From NCBI RefSeq assembly GCF_000292245.2, contig NZ_ALPT02000035.1, positions 1 to 46,639 on the forward strand: a stretch of DNA of 46,639 bases, written 5' to 3'. Positions 33,974 through 42,945 of the stretch are shown here, one piece after another. Made by a program: the position numbers and the translations under genes. Positions within the stretch are counted from its first letter, which is position 1; every line of letters begins with the position of its first letter. The notes below the pieces were generated by a model that was not told where the DNA came from, did not search any database, and saw only the letters and a program-made list of their open reading frames with translations. This DNA is from Alkalihalobacillus alcalophilus ATCC 27647 = CGMCC 1.3604 (GTDB lineage: Bacteria; Bacillota; Bacilli; Bacillales; Bacillaceae_D).

Positions 33974-34678
33974 TTACATCGGATCCAACACGAGCGAAGA
34001 TACACCGGTTAATCGAATCACTTGACCTTCCTCTAGCGTTACCTCAGGGTTCGTTTGATTAAAACCTGAGCCAATGAGTTCGTATAAACGAGGTTCTTCA
34101 TTTAATTCCCATACCTCAAAATATCCAAGTCCACTATATTCTGTCACTTGATACGTGCCTGGGGCAACATCTAACCCGACTTTCCAAATACCTGCCGTTA
34201 ACTCATTTGTAATGTCGGTTTCAACAGGGTAAATATACACCCACGTCAGTCCCCCATCAGCTTCAATCGTAAATGTTTCCTTTAAATCGATCGTTATCGT
34301 TTCGACTCCATAACGACTGCCAAGAATACTGTGATAAATCAACGTACCATCTTGATCACGTATATAAACATTCCCCGAATACTCCGGATGCAGTTGATAC
34401 CTGCCTTCAGGTAATGAATGGAGCTGACCCACTTCCCGAGAAGGTCTAATGACGAACTCTTCTAATGCTTCCTCATTACTGCGGTCGATTTCATCAAAAA
34501 TATGGGAGCTAATTCCCGCAACAATCTGTGCCTTCTCCTCTCCAACCAACTCATAATTATTTTGAAATGTCTTTATTTTCTCCGTCTCACCTAATTGAGT
34601 TTGCCTACATCCTGTTATCACGAGAAGGACTACAATTCCAACGATTAGAAAGAGTAAAGAATACCTTTTATTACTCAT
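33974..34678 (-). CDS. Lipoprotein of the ABC transporter operon, unknown
   Basis: About 234 residues. Lipoprotein signal peptide ending in VITGC. Two similar beta-type segments are seen: LPEGRYQLHPEYSGNVYIRD in the middle and APGTYQVTEYSGLGYFEVWE near the end, suggesting an internal duplication. The start is uncertain: ATG 34678 overlaps the ATPase stop; TTG 34684 has AAAGG 7 bases upstream; ATG 34699 has GGAG at 4 bases. It is encoded between the ATPase and a small protein, so it probably sits on the outer face next to the transporter. It does not look like a classical binding protein. Confidence 0.75.
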   Translation of the reverse strand: MSNKRYSLLFLIVGIVVLLVITGCRQTQLGETEKIKTFQNNYELVGEEKAQIVAGISSHIFDEIDRSNEEALEEFVIRPSREVGQLHSLPEGRYQLHPEYSGNVYIRDQDGTLIYHSILGSRYGVETITIDLKETFTIEADGGLTWVYIYPVETDITNELTAGIWKVGLDVAPGTYQVTEYSGLGYFEVWELNEEPRLYELIGSGFNQTNPEVTLEEGQVIRLTGVSSLVLDPM

Positions 34679-35570
34679 TTTCAAGGTAGTACCTTTCATA
34701 AAACTCCATTGTTCCTAATGGGCCAACTTCTAGTTGCTGATCAGAGAGCTCAAGAAAACGCTCCAGCCATTTTGTTTGTTCTTTCATGTTCAATCCTTTT
34801 AAAGGAAAACATAATAAATGATTAGCGATGTATAAATGTTCCTCAGGTAGCTCATATTTTTGTTTTAAAAAATGATATTGCTGCCTATCCATTTCGACCT
34901 TAATAAACGAATCCTGATCTTCTTTATATATTTGTTCGTGAACAAAGGTTCCATTTTTTAAATACCAGACACGATCGGCATATAAATCTAAGTTCTCTAA
35001 CAAATGGGAGGCAACAAAGATCAATTTATTTTCTTGTTTCATTTCGCTCAGTTTTTTTGAGATTAAAGCGACATTTGTTATATCTAGACCATTCATGACT
35101 TCATCCATAATCATGACAGATGTATCAGCTGCGACCATCATCGCAAAGCAAAGTCGCTGTCTCATCCCTAAAGAATAAGTGCGAACCTTCCTTTTTACAT
35201 AATGCCCCATGTTTAAATATTCAATTACCACAGGGATATGTTTTCTTGAACCCTTCCACATATCCGCAAATAAGCGTAAATGCTCAAGTCCAGTTAAATC
35301 TTCAAATAAATCTTTTTGTTCAGGGAAGGTAGACATATGTTTATGAATATATACTTCCGATTGCTCTGATTCATATTTATGTTTATTATCAAAAATAACT
35401 TCCCCTTGAACCGGTCGTAAATAATTTGACATTACATTAAACAATGTCGTTTTCCCAGTACCATTCGGGGCAACGAGACCAATAATCTCCCCCTTTTTGG
35501 CCGTAAAAGACAAATTATCAATTACTTTTCGCTCTCCAAAAGCGACGGTTATATTTTTTAATTCAAGCAT
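34671..35570 (-). CDS. ABC transporter ATPase, BcrA/LanF-like signature
   Basis: 299 residues from ATG 35570 (GAGG ribosome site; the TTG two codons earlier is too close). Walker A is APNGTGKTT, with Ala where Gly is usual. The signature is YSLGMRQRL in place of LSGGQ, as in bacitracin/lantibiotic immunity ATPases. Walker B is VMIMDEVMNGLD, keeping the catalytic Glu but with Val-Met instead of Pro-Thr, and the switch His is in FVASHLLENL. The C-terminal 80 residues are an extension with no match I can name. It follows two permease genes and powers them; the cargo is unknown, peptide antibiotic export or envelope function being one guess. Confidence 0.9.
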   Translation of the reverse strand: MLELKNITVAFGERKVIDNLSFTAKKGEIIGLVAPNGTGKTTLFNVMSNYLRPVQGEVIFDNKHKYESEQSEVYIHKHMSTFPEQKDLFEDLTGLEHLRLFADMWKGSRKHIPVVIEYLNMGHYVKRKVRTYSLGMRQRLCFAMMVAADTSVMIMDEVMNGLDITNVALISKKLSEMKQENKLIFVASHLLENLDLYADRVWYLKNGTFVHEQIYKEDQDSFIKVEMDRQQYHFLKQKYELPEEHLYIANHLLCFPLKGLNMKEQTKWLERFLELSDQQLEVGPLGTMEFYERYYLENE

Positions 35571-35591
35571 AATCAATGCCTCATTTCTAAC

Positions 35592-36748
35592 TTAAGATTG
35601 TGAGCTTGGCTCTTTTTGTTTAAATTTCTCTAAATAATTCTTTTTATTGATTCCGTAAATAACGGAGATAATGATTAGCGTTGCAATGAATATCGCGATC
35701 AATGCATACGTATAATCGATTTGACTAAAAGAATATTGTACCGTTGAGTTTCCAAGTAAGATCGCATGAATGTCAATTAACTTGATCGTATGTAACCAAG
35801 ATACATGTAAGCCAACTGAGCTAAAGATATCCGGGATAAAGAATACTCCAAGTCCAAACATAATCGTGGCATACGCATTTTTAAAAACTATATTGAGTAA
35901 AACCGTTAAATACAATAGAAAAACCGTGACAAGGAAAAAACCTATCATAACTAACAAGTAAAATTTTAAGGTTGATATCGCGATAAATTCGCCCCCCTGA
36001 TAAATAACAACTGGAGCAGCAAAATCACCAGGACTCGATTGCCAAGCGGCAAATAACCCTCCAAGCCCAAACCCTACTAATAGAAAGAGAGAGATACAAA
36101 TGAAAGAAACCATTACTTTGGAATGTACCTTGCTCATAAATGAAAGAGGAATTCCTTTTAAAACGCTCTTATGTCTTGCTTCAAAAATCAGTATTTCACT
36201 TGCAAACATTAATATAAATAATAAAAAGACAAATCCACTAATCGTGCCTAGTGCCTCCACTAAATACTGACTAGAAGTAATAGCATCCATTTGAAATTCT
36301 AAATGATGTTCATCAATATACGTTAAAAAAGCTTTCTCTTTAAGGATTTCATTTACGGGAATAATCATATTGGGTGGTAATCCTAGATTGCCTAATTCAT
36401 GAACACGTAAACGTAATTGTGATAATTCTAGGCCGTTTTCTAAATACCCTTCCCAGTCCTTATCTCGTAAATACCACACTTGAAAGTTTACGAGACTAGA
36501 TTGTTCCCTTAAATTCAAGCCAATTTCATATTCAATATCTGATACCCCATCTAAAGGTTGCATTTGATTAAAGATCGAGTTATACATATTGGGTTCTTGA
36601 CGCTTTTCTTCATATACTGTCATTGGCCTTGAAGAACTATAAAGGAAAAAAAGATGATAAAAAACAAAATTAACAAAAGACCTAGACAGAGATTTTTTTT
36701 ATTGTACCTTTGTAAGTTCAATTCAAATCTTGAATACTTCCAATACAT
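35592..36748 (-). CDS. ABC-2-like transporter permease, 5' frameshift
   Basis: The intact reading frame (35592-36623, 343 residues) starts at an ATG without a clear ribosome site and lacks the first membrane helix. The true start is probably ATG 36748 (AAAGGA 9 bases upstream): its frame encodes MYWKYSRFELNLQRYNKK then a hydrophobic stretch, and stops where the next frame begins. One extra T in the minus-strand run of seven (plus 36646-36652) joins the two into about 385 residues. Layout: membrane helix, large extracytoplasmic domain (about 45-165), then five or six helices, as in ABC-2 exporters. Homologous in layout to the permease just upstream, which has the same kind of lesion. Confidence 0.8.
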
Positions 36749-36775
36749 ATTTGGTTATCCTTTCTAGCTATGACC

Positions 36776-37980
36776 TTACTTATAGAAGCGGCGTTTATTC
36801 ACATATTTTGCTGTAAAAAATAGAAGAATCTCAACAATAAGAATGGTTATGAGCAAAACCATGATTCCTCTTGTGTACGTAATCGTTTCAAGATTGATTA
36901 AAAAACTCTTTTCACCCGTAATCACCTTCCCAAAATCAAAATAGGTTTGTGGAAAAAAACTTACCTCATACCCAAATAACTCCCTCGTAGTGCGATTGAA
37001 GTAAAAATGTTCAGAAAATAAAAGCAAACTACTAATCACTAATACAACCCACTGATTTTTCACGAGTAGATTCAAGCAAACGTTCAGCCGGATCAATAAG
37101 AACACACAAATTGGAATGAAACTCATTGTTGTAAGCAAAAATGTCCCAATTGTCATCGTATCGTAATCTTGTAAAGTAAAGGTTTGTTGCAGCGGCATAA
37201 TCGGTAGTTCAAGTGTTAAAGAACCCCACCCGTACTGAATGGAAATAAAGAGAGCCCCGAAAAGAAATAAGAGAGACAGAACGATTAATGTATAGAAAAA
37301 AGCGATAGCTGATTTTAAATTAAGGAGACGATACCACGGAATTGGTACCCCTTGTATAATCGTTTTATTGTGCTTATCACGAATAAGTACATCACTACTA
37401 AAGAAAATAGCTGTAAATAGGAGAATGAAAGGTAAGTATCCAAGCAATAAGTTTGAGAGAGCTTGAAAAGTTGTTTTCTCCTCTATTAATGCAGGTGTTA
37501 CATCCTTACCACTTGCTAATAAACTTTCATGTTTTAATAAGGTTTGGTAATATGCATGCTTACGATCCTTAATAGGAAAAGGAGAATCAAAGAAACGAGG
37601 GTCTTCTAATAAAAAGTTAGCTTGATTCGTACTTATATATAAGGTTTGTAAATGAAGAAATCGATAATAGTCTCCTTCCTCTAATGCTGTTAACATTTTT
37701 GTATGTATATCAATATAAAATTGATCGACGGCATAAACCGGTGCCATTGTATAACGAATATAACCGGTCGATCCTCTTCTTTCCCTGTCTTCTTGCATCG
37801 CCATCTTTTCCCCAATCGTATATTCAACTTGCTCACGATCAAAATGACTATCGGTTTGGCTGTTCGGTAACAGGATGAAACAATAGATTAACAGAGCAAT
37901 CCCTAAAAAAAGTAAAAACAATAAATTTTTTTACTTTTTAACATCAGATTTAACTCATGCTTCATAAAGGCAACATTCAT
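36776..37980 (-). CDS. ABC-2-like transporter permease, 5' frameshift
   Basis: First gene of the transporter operon. ATG 37980 has an excellent ribosome site (AAGGAG, 6 bases) and its frame reads MNVAFMKHELNLMLKSKK, then is cut by a stop. Adding one A to the minus-strand run of seven (plus 37926-37932) continues it as NLLFLLFLGIALLIYCF into the long frame (36776-37921), for about 401 residues. Layout: membrane helix, extracytoplasmic domain (about 40-180), then about five helices and a basic C-terminus. It pairs with the next permease as a heterodimer, driven by the ATPase at 34.7 kb. The lesion may be a sequencing error or real inactivation. Confidence 0.8.
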
Positions 37981-38145
37981 TATTTTCTCCTTTTCCGTCA
38001 TTAAGTTTCAATAATTGAGTTAATTTGATAAATTTTGGAATGATTTTTTACTATACTACAAAAATCTAAATTAGTAAAATATTCTTTCTATTCAACGAAA
38101 TAATGTGGTAATATTTTACTATAAATAACTACTAGGAGGATTTTA

Positions 38146-38709
38146 GTGAAAAGATATAGTAATAGAGTAGCGAAGTTTTTATTTGTTGTTGGTGTTTTAA
38201 TTGCTTTTCTTGGAGTGCTAATGTCAGGGCTTTATTTCTACTTCGAAATCAAAAGTGCCAATGAATATCATTATTATAATAATGAATGGGAAATGTGGAG
38301 AATGGCTTTTTCTAGTTTCACATATTCTTTAAATTCTATCGGATTTACTGGTTTTTTTCTTATTGCTGCAGCTGAGTTAATCCAAGTTCTACATAATCAA
38401 AATAATACACCAGTTCTTACATATACGGACCATCCCCCTGCGGAGAAAACAGAGGGTGTCGAAGCATTAGCGGAAAAAGAAGAACCGATTCATCAATTAA
38501 AAGCAGCGGAACAGTTTAAAGTTCATCATTTCTTTGATCAACTCGGTTTAAAAGTGGATGATATTATTGTTCCTCCTTATGAAGGGTACTGCATTGTCCT
38601 CATTAATGACGATGCACAACTAATTGAAATTGGTGAATTTCAGCCCAAGATTTTAAAATTTCACGATTACCCGGAGATAATGGAATGGTATAAAAATAGA
38701 GAGGAATAA
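38146..38709 (+). CDS. Two-TM membrane protein with cytoplasmic tail, unknown
   Basis: 187 residues from a GTG with AGGAGG 6 bases upstream. Two membrane helices (about 10-32 and 62-82) enclose an aromatic loop (EYHYYNNEWEMWRM). The C-terminal half is a soluble domain with an acidic linker and VHHFFDQLGLKVDDIIVPPY. The second helix ends in FLIAAAELIQVLHNQ, similar in form to the end of the next gene's second helix (YLIGLSEVIKILF). I recognise no family. It is divergent from the ABC operon and may be functionally tied to it. Confidence 0.75.
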   Translation: MKRYSNRVAKFLFVVGVLIAFLGVLMSGLYFYFEIKSANEYHYYNNEWEMWRMAFSSFTYSLNSIGFTGFFLIAAAELIQVLHNQNNTPVLTYTDHPPAEKTEGVEALAEKEEPIHQLKAAEQFKVHHFFDQLGLKVDDIIVPPYEGYCIVLINDDAQLIEIGEFQPKILKFHDYPEIMEWYKNREE

Positions 38710-38730
38710 GGGATTAGATTGGAGGTAGCG

Positions 38731-39042
38731 ATGAACCCAATTATGCATGTGGTCGTAAAATTACTTTTTTATGGTGGAATCATCTTAGTTATTGTTAACC
38801 TGCTTGCCTTTCTATCTCTATTTTATATAGAAATCATTCAACCACTTAAGGTTTATTATTATGTTGATTTTAGCGATTTTTTGAGTACTCTCATTCCTAG
38901 GTTGAATTATTTTTTTATAAACGCTAAAGCTGACTTGTCTTTGTCTGGTCTTTATTTAATCGGTCTTTCAGAAGTGATTAAAATTCTCTTTATCGATTCA
39001 AATAGGGCTATGATAAACAGCAAACCAAAAGCTGCCTCCTGA
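38731..39042 (+). CDS. Two-TM membrane protein, short relative of the preceding gene
   Basis: 103 residues from ATG 38731 with GGAGG 5 bases upstream (the TTG at 38719 lies in that site). Two helices (about 8-32 and 68-88) with an aromatic loop (PLKVYYYVDFSDF) mirror the N-terminal part of the previous protein, but the soluble tail is missing. The two genes are 21 bases apart and form an operon. Function unknown; the similarity points to an old duplication. Confidence 0.75.
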   Translation: MNPIMHVVVKLLFYGGIILVIVNLLAFLSLFYIEIIQPLKVYYYVDFSDFLSTLIPRLNYFFINAKADLSLSGLYLIGLSEVIKILFIDSNRAMINSKPKAAS

Positions 39043-39047
39043 TTTGA

Positions 39048-39340
39048 CAAAGTCGGCGGTTACTGAAATGCGGTCTACTCATTAAAATAGAGTTCCATGA
39101 GTTAGCTATACTCCGCCAGCTCCATACCCTACGCGTTCCGCGGGTAAACCGGGAGCCTCCTCGCCTTGCTGCGGGGTCTCCCGTGTTTCACTTCTCCCGC
39201 AGGAGTCTCCGGGTATTGCGCTGGCTCCGTTTTTGTTAATGAGAAACCGTTTGATGCTAGGATTGACACTCTAATAAATAACCTACTCGCCTAGGGTTCT
39301 TTCTCGCCAAAATTGAGCATGAGACTTTTTCAGTGACCCA
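39048..39340. repeat. GC-rich hairpin-bearing intergenic element
   Basis: A GC-rich island in AT-rich surroundings with no coding potential. It includes a hairpin with CGGGAG (39150-39155) and CTCCCG (39178-39183), then CTCCCGCAGGAGTCTCCGGG. The motif GGAGTCTCCG and the left part (GCGGTCTACTCA, compare CGTTCTACTCA) recall the element at 31.8 kb. It is probably a non-autonomous dispersed repeat and lies where two operons converge. Confidence 0.65.
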
Positions 39341-39376
39341 TTAGATTAGGATAGCAGCTCTGTTTCGTAACGGTTG

Positions 39377-40030
39377 TTACTTTATCAATCTGTTTCTTAG
39401 CTGCTCTACACTTTCACAAATCGCAACTGGATTTTGTTCTTGTAATTCTTGATAGGATCCGTAGCCATAAAGAACAGCGATCGATTGTATACCTACTTCG
39501 TTTGCTCCGATAAGATCGTGTTTCCGATCGCCAACCATTACAAATTCTGATTTCTTTTTCATAGGGTACTTTTGTAAGATAAAATCAATAATTTCGGCTT
39601 TTGCTGAACGTCCTCCATCAAGATGACTGCCCACAACTAAATCAAAATAACGATCAAGTTTAAAATAAATAAGGACTTTTTCAGCAAAAACAGTTGGTTT
39701 GGATGTCGCTAATACGACTTGATAATTCCTTTCCTTTAATGTCTGTAACAACTCCATAACACCTGGATATAATTCGTTTTCAAAAAGACCTTTCTCTATA
39801 AACCTCTCTCGATAAAACCCGATAGCTTGTTCGGTTTGTTCTGAACTTAAAGAGTAAACTTCCGAAAAAGATTGCTTTAATGGAGGACCAATAAAACATT
39901 CAAGCTCATCTAAATCGGTTACTTCAATATCAAATTTTCGTAAAGCATATTGAACTGATTTTGTTATCCCCACTTTCGGATCCGTCAATGTACCATCTAA
40001 ATCAAATAGGAAAACATTTACCTCATTCAT
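39377..40030 (-). CDS. HAD-family phosphatase, Gph-like
   Basis: 217 residues from ATG 40030 (GAGGGGG 6 bases upstream; the ATG two codons earlier abuts it). HAD motif I is FLFDLDGTLTDP with nucleophile Asp10 and acid Asp12; motif II is VVLATSKP; the motif III Lys lies in GRSAKAEI; motif IV is MVGDRKHDLIGA. The cap is the alpha-helical C1 type. It resembles phosphoglycolate phosphatase-like HAD proteins of Firmicutes, but substrate cannot be assigned. Confidence 0.9.
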   Translation of the reverse strand: MNEVNVFLFDLDGTLTDPKVGITKSVQYALRKFDIEVTDLDELECFIGPPLKQSFSEVYSLSSEQTEQAIGFYRERFIEKGLFENELYPGVMELLQTLKERNYQVVLATSKPTVFAEKVLIYFKLDRYFDLVVGSHLDGGRSAKAEIIDFILQKYPMKKKSEFVMVGDRKHDLIGANEVGIQSIAVLYGYGSYQELQEQNPVAICESVEQLRNRLIK

Positions 40031-40097
40031 TTCCATCCCCCTCTATTTAAAAAACAATATATAAATAAAAAGAAAAATAGCTAATCAGCATCTTATT

Positions 40098-40346
40098 TTA
40101 AGAGTTGTTCAGTTGCTGATCTTTGTGCTTTTTTTCCACTAGATATTCTTGATAGGCTTTATCTGCAGGGGTTTGCTTGAGTTCTTCACTCAACAAAACA
40201 TCGTGTAGACTTTTCACCATCATTCCAATCCATAAGAGTGTTCCGAGAATAAGTCCAAATGCTACTGAGATAGAGAAAAGAGGATTGATCAATACTAGTC
40301 CAACTCCTACTATCGTCATTAAAACAGTCCAACTAAGCCATTTCAT
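40098..40346 (-). CDS. Small two-TM membrane protein (82 aa)
   Basis: AGAAGGA ribosome site 7 bases before the ATG. Two adjacent hydrophobic helices (about 3-20 and 24-46, as in FSISVAFGLILGTLLWIGMM) and a hydrophilic C-terminal tail rich in Lys and Gln. No family recognised. It is preceded, 18 bases upstream, by a tiny open frame that may be its operon partner. Confidence 0.75.
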   Translation of the reverse strand: MKWLSWTVLMTIVGVGLVLINPLFSISVAFGLILGTLLWIGMMVKSLHDVLLSEELKQTPADKAYQEYLVEKKHKDQQLNNS

Positions 40347-40364
40347 TTCTTATCCTTCTTTCCA

Positions 40365-40439
40365 TTAATCCGTATTATTTTCGCTAACAATAATCTTTTT
40401 TGCAGCCTCGACTGGGGATAGTTTGTGAATATCGTTCAT
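40365..40439 (-). CDS. Possible 24-residue peptide upstream of the two-TM protein
   Basis: ATG 40439 with AAGGA 10 bases upstream encodes MNDIHKLSPVEAAKKIIVSE plus four residues. The composition is protein-like and amphipathic, and the stop lies 18 bases before the next gene's start, as in an operon. It could be a leader peptide or a small protein. Evidence is limited to ribosome site, composition and spacing. Confidence 0.4.
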   Translation of the reverse strand: MNDIHKLSPVEAAKKIIVSENNTD

Positions 40440-40550
40440 CAGGGTCACATCCTTTTTTAGTTATCCACCTGCTATTTGGGAAAATGCGAATAAGAGAGGA
40501 AGAGTTTTAGAAGAAAATAGCCATCGATGACTGTTAAAGATATGTTTGAT

Positions 40551-41252
40551 TTATTTTAAAATTTTCAACATCGTATTGGCCCCTCTTTGGAACTCGTATT
40601 CCACTTCTTCCATTTCTACGTCACAGCCTAATCCACGGATATGACTAATTACAATATCAAGGTGTTCATAACGTTTCCCATATAAGTCGACAACCGGAAA
40701 AATACGAATCTCCTTATTCGTCACTCGAATCATTTCATCAATCGCCTCTAAATGAAAAGATACGTCTAATCGGTCTCCATACATAAATAGAAAATGCGCC
40801 GATAAAAGCAGATCATATTCACCATCTGCAAACGGCAAATTAGGCATTGTCGCCGTAATATAGTTATGATGACATTGTGTATAGTCTTCTAGAAATGTCT
40901 GTAAAGCTGCTAAACGATGTTCTTTTAAATGAGGTATATTTTTAAAAAACTCCCATTGATACTTCGTTTTCGTCATATGCATATTTTCGATAACATGTTC
41001 AATATCTAATACACCTTTTTTTCTGATTTGTTCTGGTGTAAATTGATATACTTGGTCAATGGCGGTCACATTTAACCCCTTTTTACCCGCAACCGCCGTA
41101 AAAGAGCACGCTCCAGCAGGACAATCAAGAATCTGTTTACCGATAAGCTCTTCTTCTGTTAAGGTAAACATTCTCATATACTCTTCATATGATCGACCAA
41201 TAAAGACAATTCGCTCTAAATCTAATGCTACACTCTGCTCAACTTGACTCAT
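40551..41252 (-). CDS. Class I SAM-dependent methyltransferase-like protein
   Basis: 233 residues; GAGGTGA ribosome site 6 bases before the ATG. The SAM-binding segment reads KQILDCPAGACSFTAVAGKK, where CPAGACS replaces the usual ExGxGxG, followed by the acidic residue in VTAIDQVYQ. A later LPFADGEYDLLLSAHFLFMY is the conserved post-motif region seen in methyltransferases. The target molecule is unknown. Single-gene transcript; no related neighbour. Confidence 0.85.
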   Translation of the reverse strand: MSQVEQSVALDLERIVFIGRSYEEYMRMFTLTEEELIGKQILDCPAGACSFTAVAGKKGLNVTAIDQVYQFTPEQIRKKGVLDIEHVIENMHMTKTKYQWEFFKNIPHLKEHRLAALQTFLEDYTQCHHNYITATMPNLPFADGEYDLLLSAHFLFMYGDRLDVSFHLEAIDEMIRVTNKEIRIFPVVDLYGKRYEHLDIVISHIRGLGCDVEMEEVEYEFQRGANTMLKILK

Positions 41253-41442
41253 CTACACTCACCTCAATTAATAAATTGATCCTACTATATCACAAAACAA
41301 GAAAAAATGAGCAAAAAGCACAATTATTTTCTGAATGTTCACTTTTAATCACAATAATTTCATCACCAATTATAAGTCTAATGATTAAAATACATTCATT
41401 TAATATATGGGCTCCATTAAGATGTAAGCACTTACTAACAGC

Positions 41443-41683
41443 TTTTCCACAGACCATTTATTATCCACCCATTCTGACTTTTCAAACAAAAAAAACTGAG
41501 AAAAGCCTATTCTCATGCTTCTCTCAAACATATTTTTACAGTCATTTCTCATTTCAAATTTAACTATTTTGAAAATACTAATTATTTTATCCACAGTTGT
41601 GGACAATATATATTGACCTTTTAAACTCGTTTATTCACAGCAAAATCCATTTACTAAAAATAGCCATATTTTAGTTGTTCACA
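41443..41683. promoter_or_regulatory. Cluster of DnaA-box-like sequences
   Basis: Six sites resemble TTATCCACA: TTTTCCACA (41443-41451), TTATCCACC (41461-41469), the exact TTATCCACA (41587-41595), its inverted partner TTGTCCACA (41598-41606 on the minus strand), TTATTCACA (41631-41639) and TTGTTCACA (41675-41683). They lie in a 440-base, AT-rich, gene-free region. No dnaA, dnaN or plasmid rep gene is near, so this resembles a chromosomal DnaA-binding cluster and not oriC. Confidence 0.6.
41488..41527 (-). terminator. Terminator downstream of the MFS gene
   Basis: GAGAGAAGC and GCTTTTCTC (one mismatch) with eight Ts on the minus strand. It is about 170 bases past the MFS stop, so the DnaA-box region would be transcribed as 3' UTR. 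Confidence 0.75.
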
Positions 41684-41694
41684 GCATCGATTGG

Positions 41695-42945
41695 TTATAA
41701 TGCTACTTCATCATTTTCAAAATCAGCATTAAAGCTGACTTCATCGGCTTTAGGTAATTTTCTTAATAACGGTTGAATTAAAAAGTAGAAGCTAATACAT
41801 AACATAGATAGTCCAGCTAAAACAATTGGATAAATGACATTTATATTTCCAAATGCTCCCCCAATTAATCCGCCAAGTGGCATAGCCAGGCCAGCAAAGC
41901 TTGTAACTACAGTAATTATTCGACCAAGCAATGCTCTTTTGACCTTTTGTTGGATTATAGAGAAAAAAATAATATTCGTAATTGTTATACATACAAAAGC
42001 AATTGGCATTAACATAAGGCTGACCCAAAACGGGACATAGGCAACAGCAATAATAGCTAACCCAGCAACTAAAAATCCGCCAATATACAGCTTACCGAAT
42101 GAAATGTTTTTAAATTTAGGTGTTATGATGGCGCCAATTAAGCTCCCTACGGTAATCGATGATAATAAATAACCATAATATTCGTCACCGCCACCATGAA
42201 AGAGTGCAAAAGCTGGCAATACAGCATTCGCGCCTCCGAAAAAGAAGTTTATCACGATCGCTGGCCCTAGTATCTTTTTAAAAATAACTGAACCCCGTAT
42301 AAATTGAATTCCTTCATTTAAATCTTTTTTATACGTTTTCCATGCTGATGTCGATGATTTTTTATACCCAGATGAATCTTGGACTTGAAAACGGAAGAAG
42401 CAATAAAGAATACCTGTGATGAAGTGACAAATCGCGGTAATAAAAACAGCTTCAGCATTGCCAACAAACGCAATTAAGATACCGGCTACAGCTAAAAAAA
42501 CAACGTCTAAACCTTCACGAAGCGTTTGCATTAAGGAATTCGCTTTGACGATATTTTTTTCTCCAACAAAGGTTGGGATTAAGGTTGTTTCGATCGGATA
42601 CGTAAATTGTGAAATTAAAGCTGTGAAGAACATAATAGCAATAACATAGAAGACATGAAGAAGATCTAAGGAGTAAAGAAGTGGTATCGACATGAGTAGG
42701 ATTGATTTGAGAAATTCAGCACTGATGAGGCCTTTTTTAAATGAAACATAATTGGCTAGTGGAGCAATCAGAAAACCAATAATACTCGGAATGCTAATCA
42801 CAAAAAAAGTGACACCGGAATAAAAGACATTCCCTGTTAAGTGAAGCACGAGGAGCATCGCTGCTACAGCGTATATCCCACTGCCAAGCCCTTTGACAAA
42901 TGCTCCCGAAAATAAAATACTAAAATTTCGATTAAATAATTTCAT
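41695..42945 (-). CDS. MFS efflux transporter
   Basis: 416 residues with about twelve membrane helices, of the macrolide/multidrug efflux MFS type (MefA-like group: N-terminal RNFSILFSGAFVKGLGSGIY, ETTLIPTFVGEKNIVKANSL in the central loop). Its ATG overlaps the stop of an ArsR-type regulator by ATGA, so the two are one operon. Substrate unknown; the regulator is not a metal-sensing type by visible Cys motifs, so drug or metabolite export is more likely than metal export. Confidence 0.9.
   Translation of the reverse strand: MKLFNRNFSILFSGAFVKGLGSGIYAVAAMLLVLHLTGNVFYSGVTFFVISIPSIIGFLIAPLANYVSFKKGLISAEFLKSILLMSIPLLYSLDLLHVFYVIAIMFFTALISQFTYPIETTLIPTFVGEKNIVKANSLMQTLREGLDVVFLAVAGILIAFVGNAEAVFITAICHFITGILYCFFRFQVQDSSGYKKSSTSAWKTYKKDLNEGIQFIRGSVIFKKILGPAIVINFFFGGANAVLPAFALFHGGGDEYYGYLLSSITVGSLIGAIITPKFKNISFGKLYIGGFLVAGLAIIAVAYVPFWVSLMLMPIAFVCITITNIIFFSIIQQKVKRALLGRIITVVTSFAGLAMPLGGLIGGAFGNINVIYPIVLAGLSMLCISFYFLIQPLLRKLPKADEVSFNADFENDEVAL

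Noticed and set aside
41225..41606. Open frames on both strands in the DnaA-box region
   Set aside because: No ribosome sites, composition unlike neighbours, and one begins inside a DnaA-box-like site and reads through a terminator.
41253..41694. Replication origin
   Set aside because: DnaA-box-like sites are present, but dnaA, dnaN and rep genes are missing nearby, so a DnaA-binding cluster is the more cautious reading.
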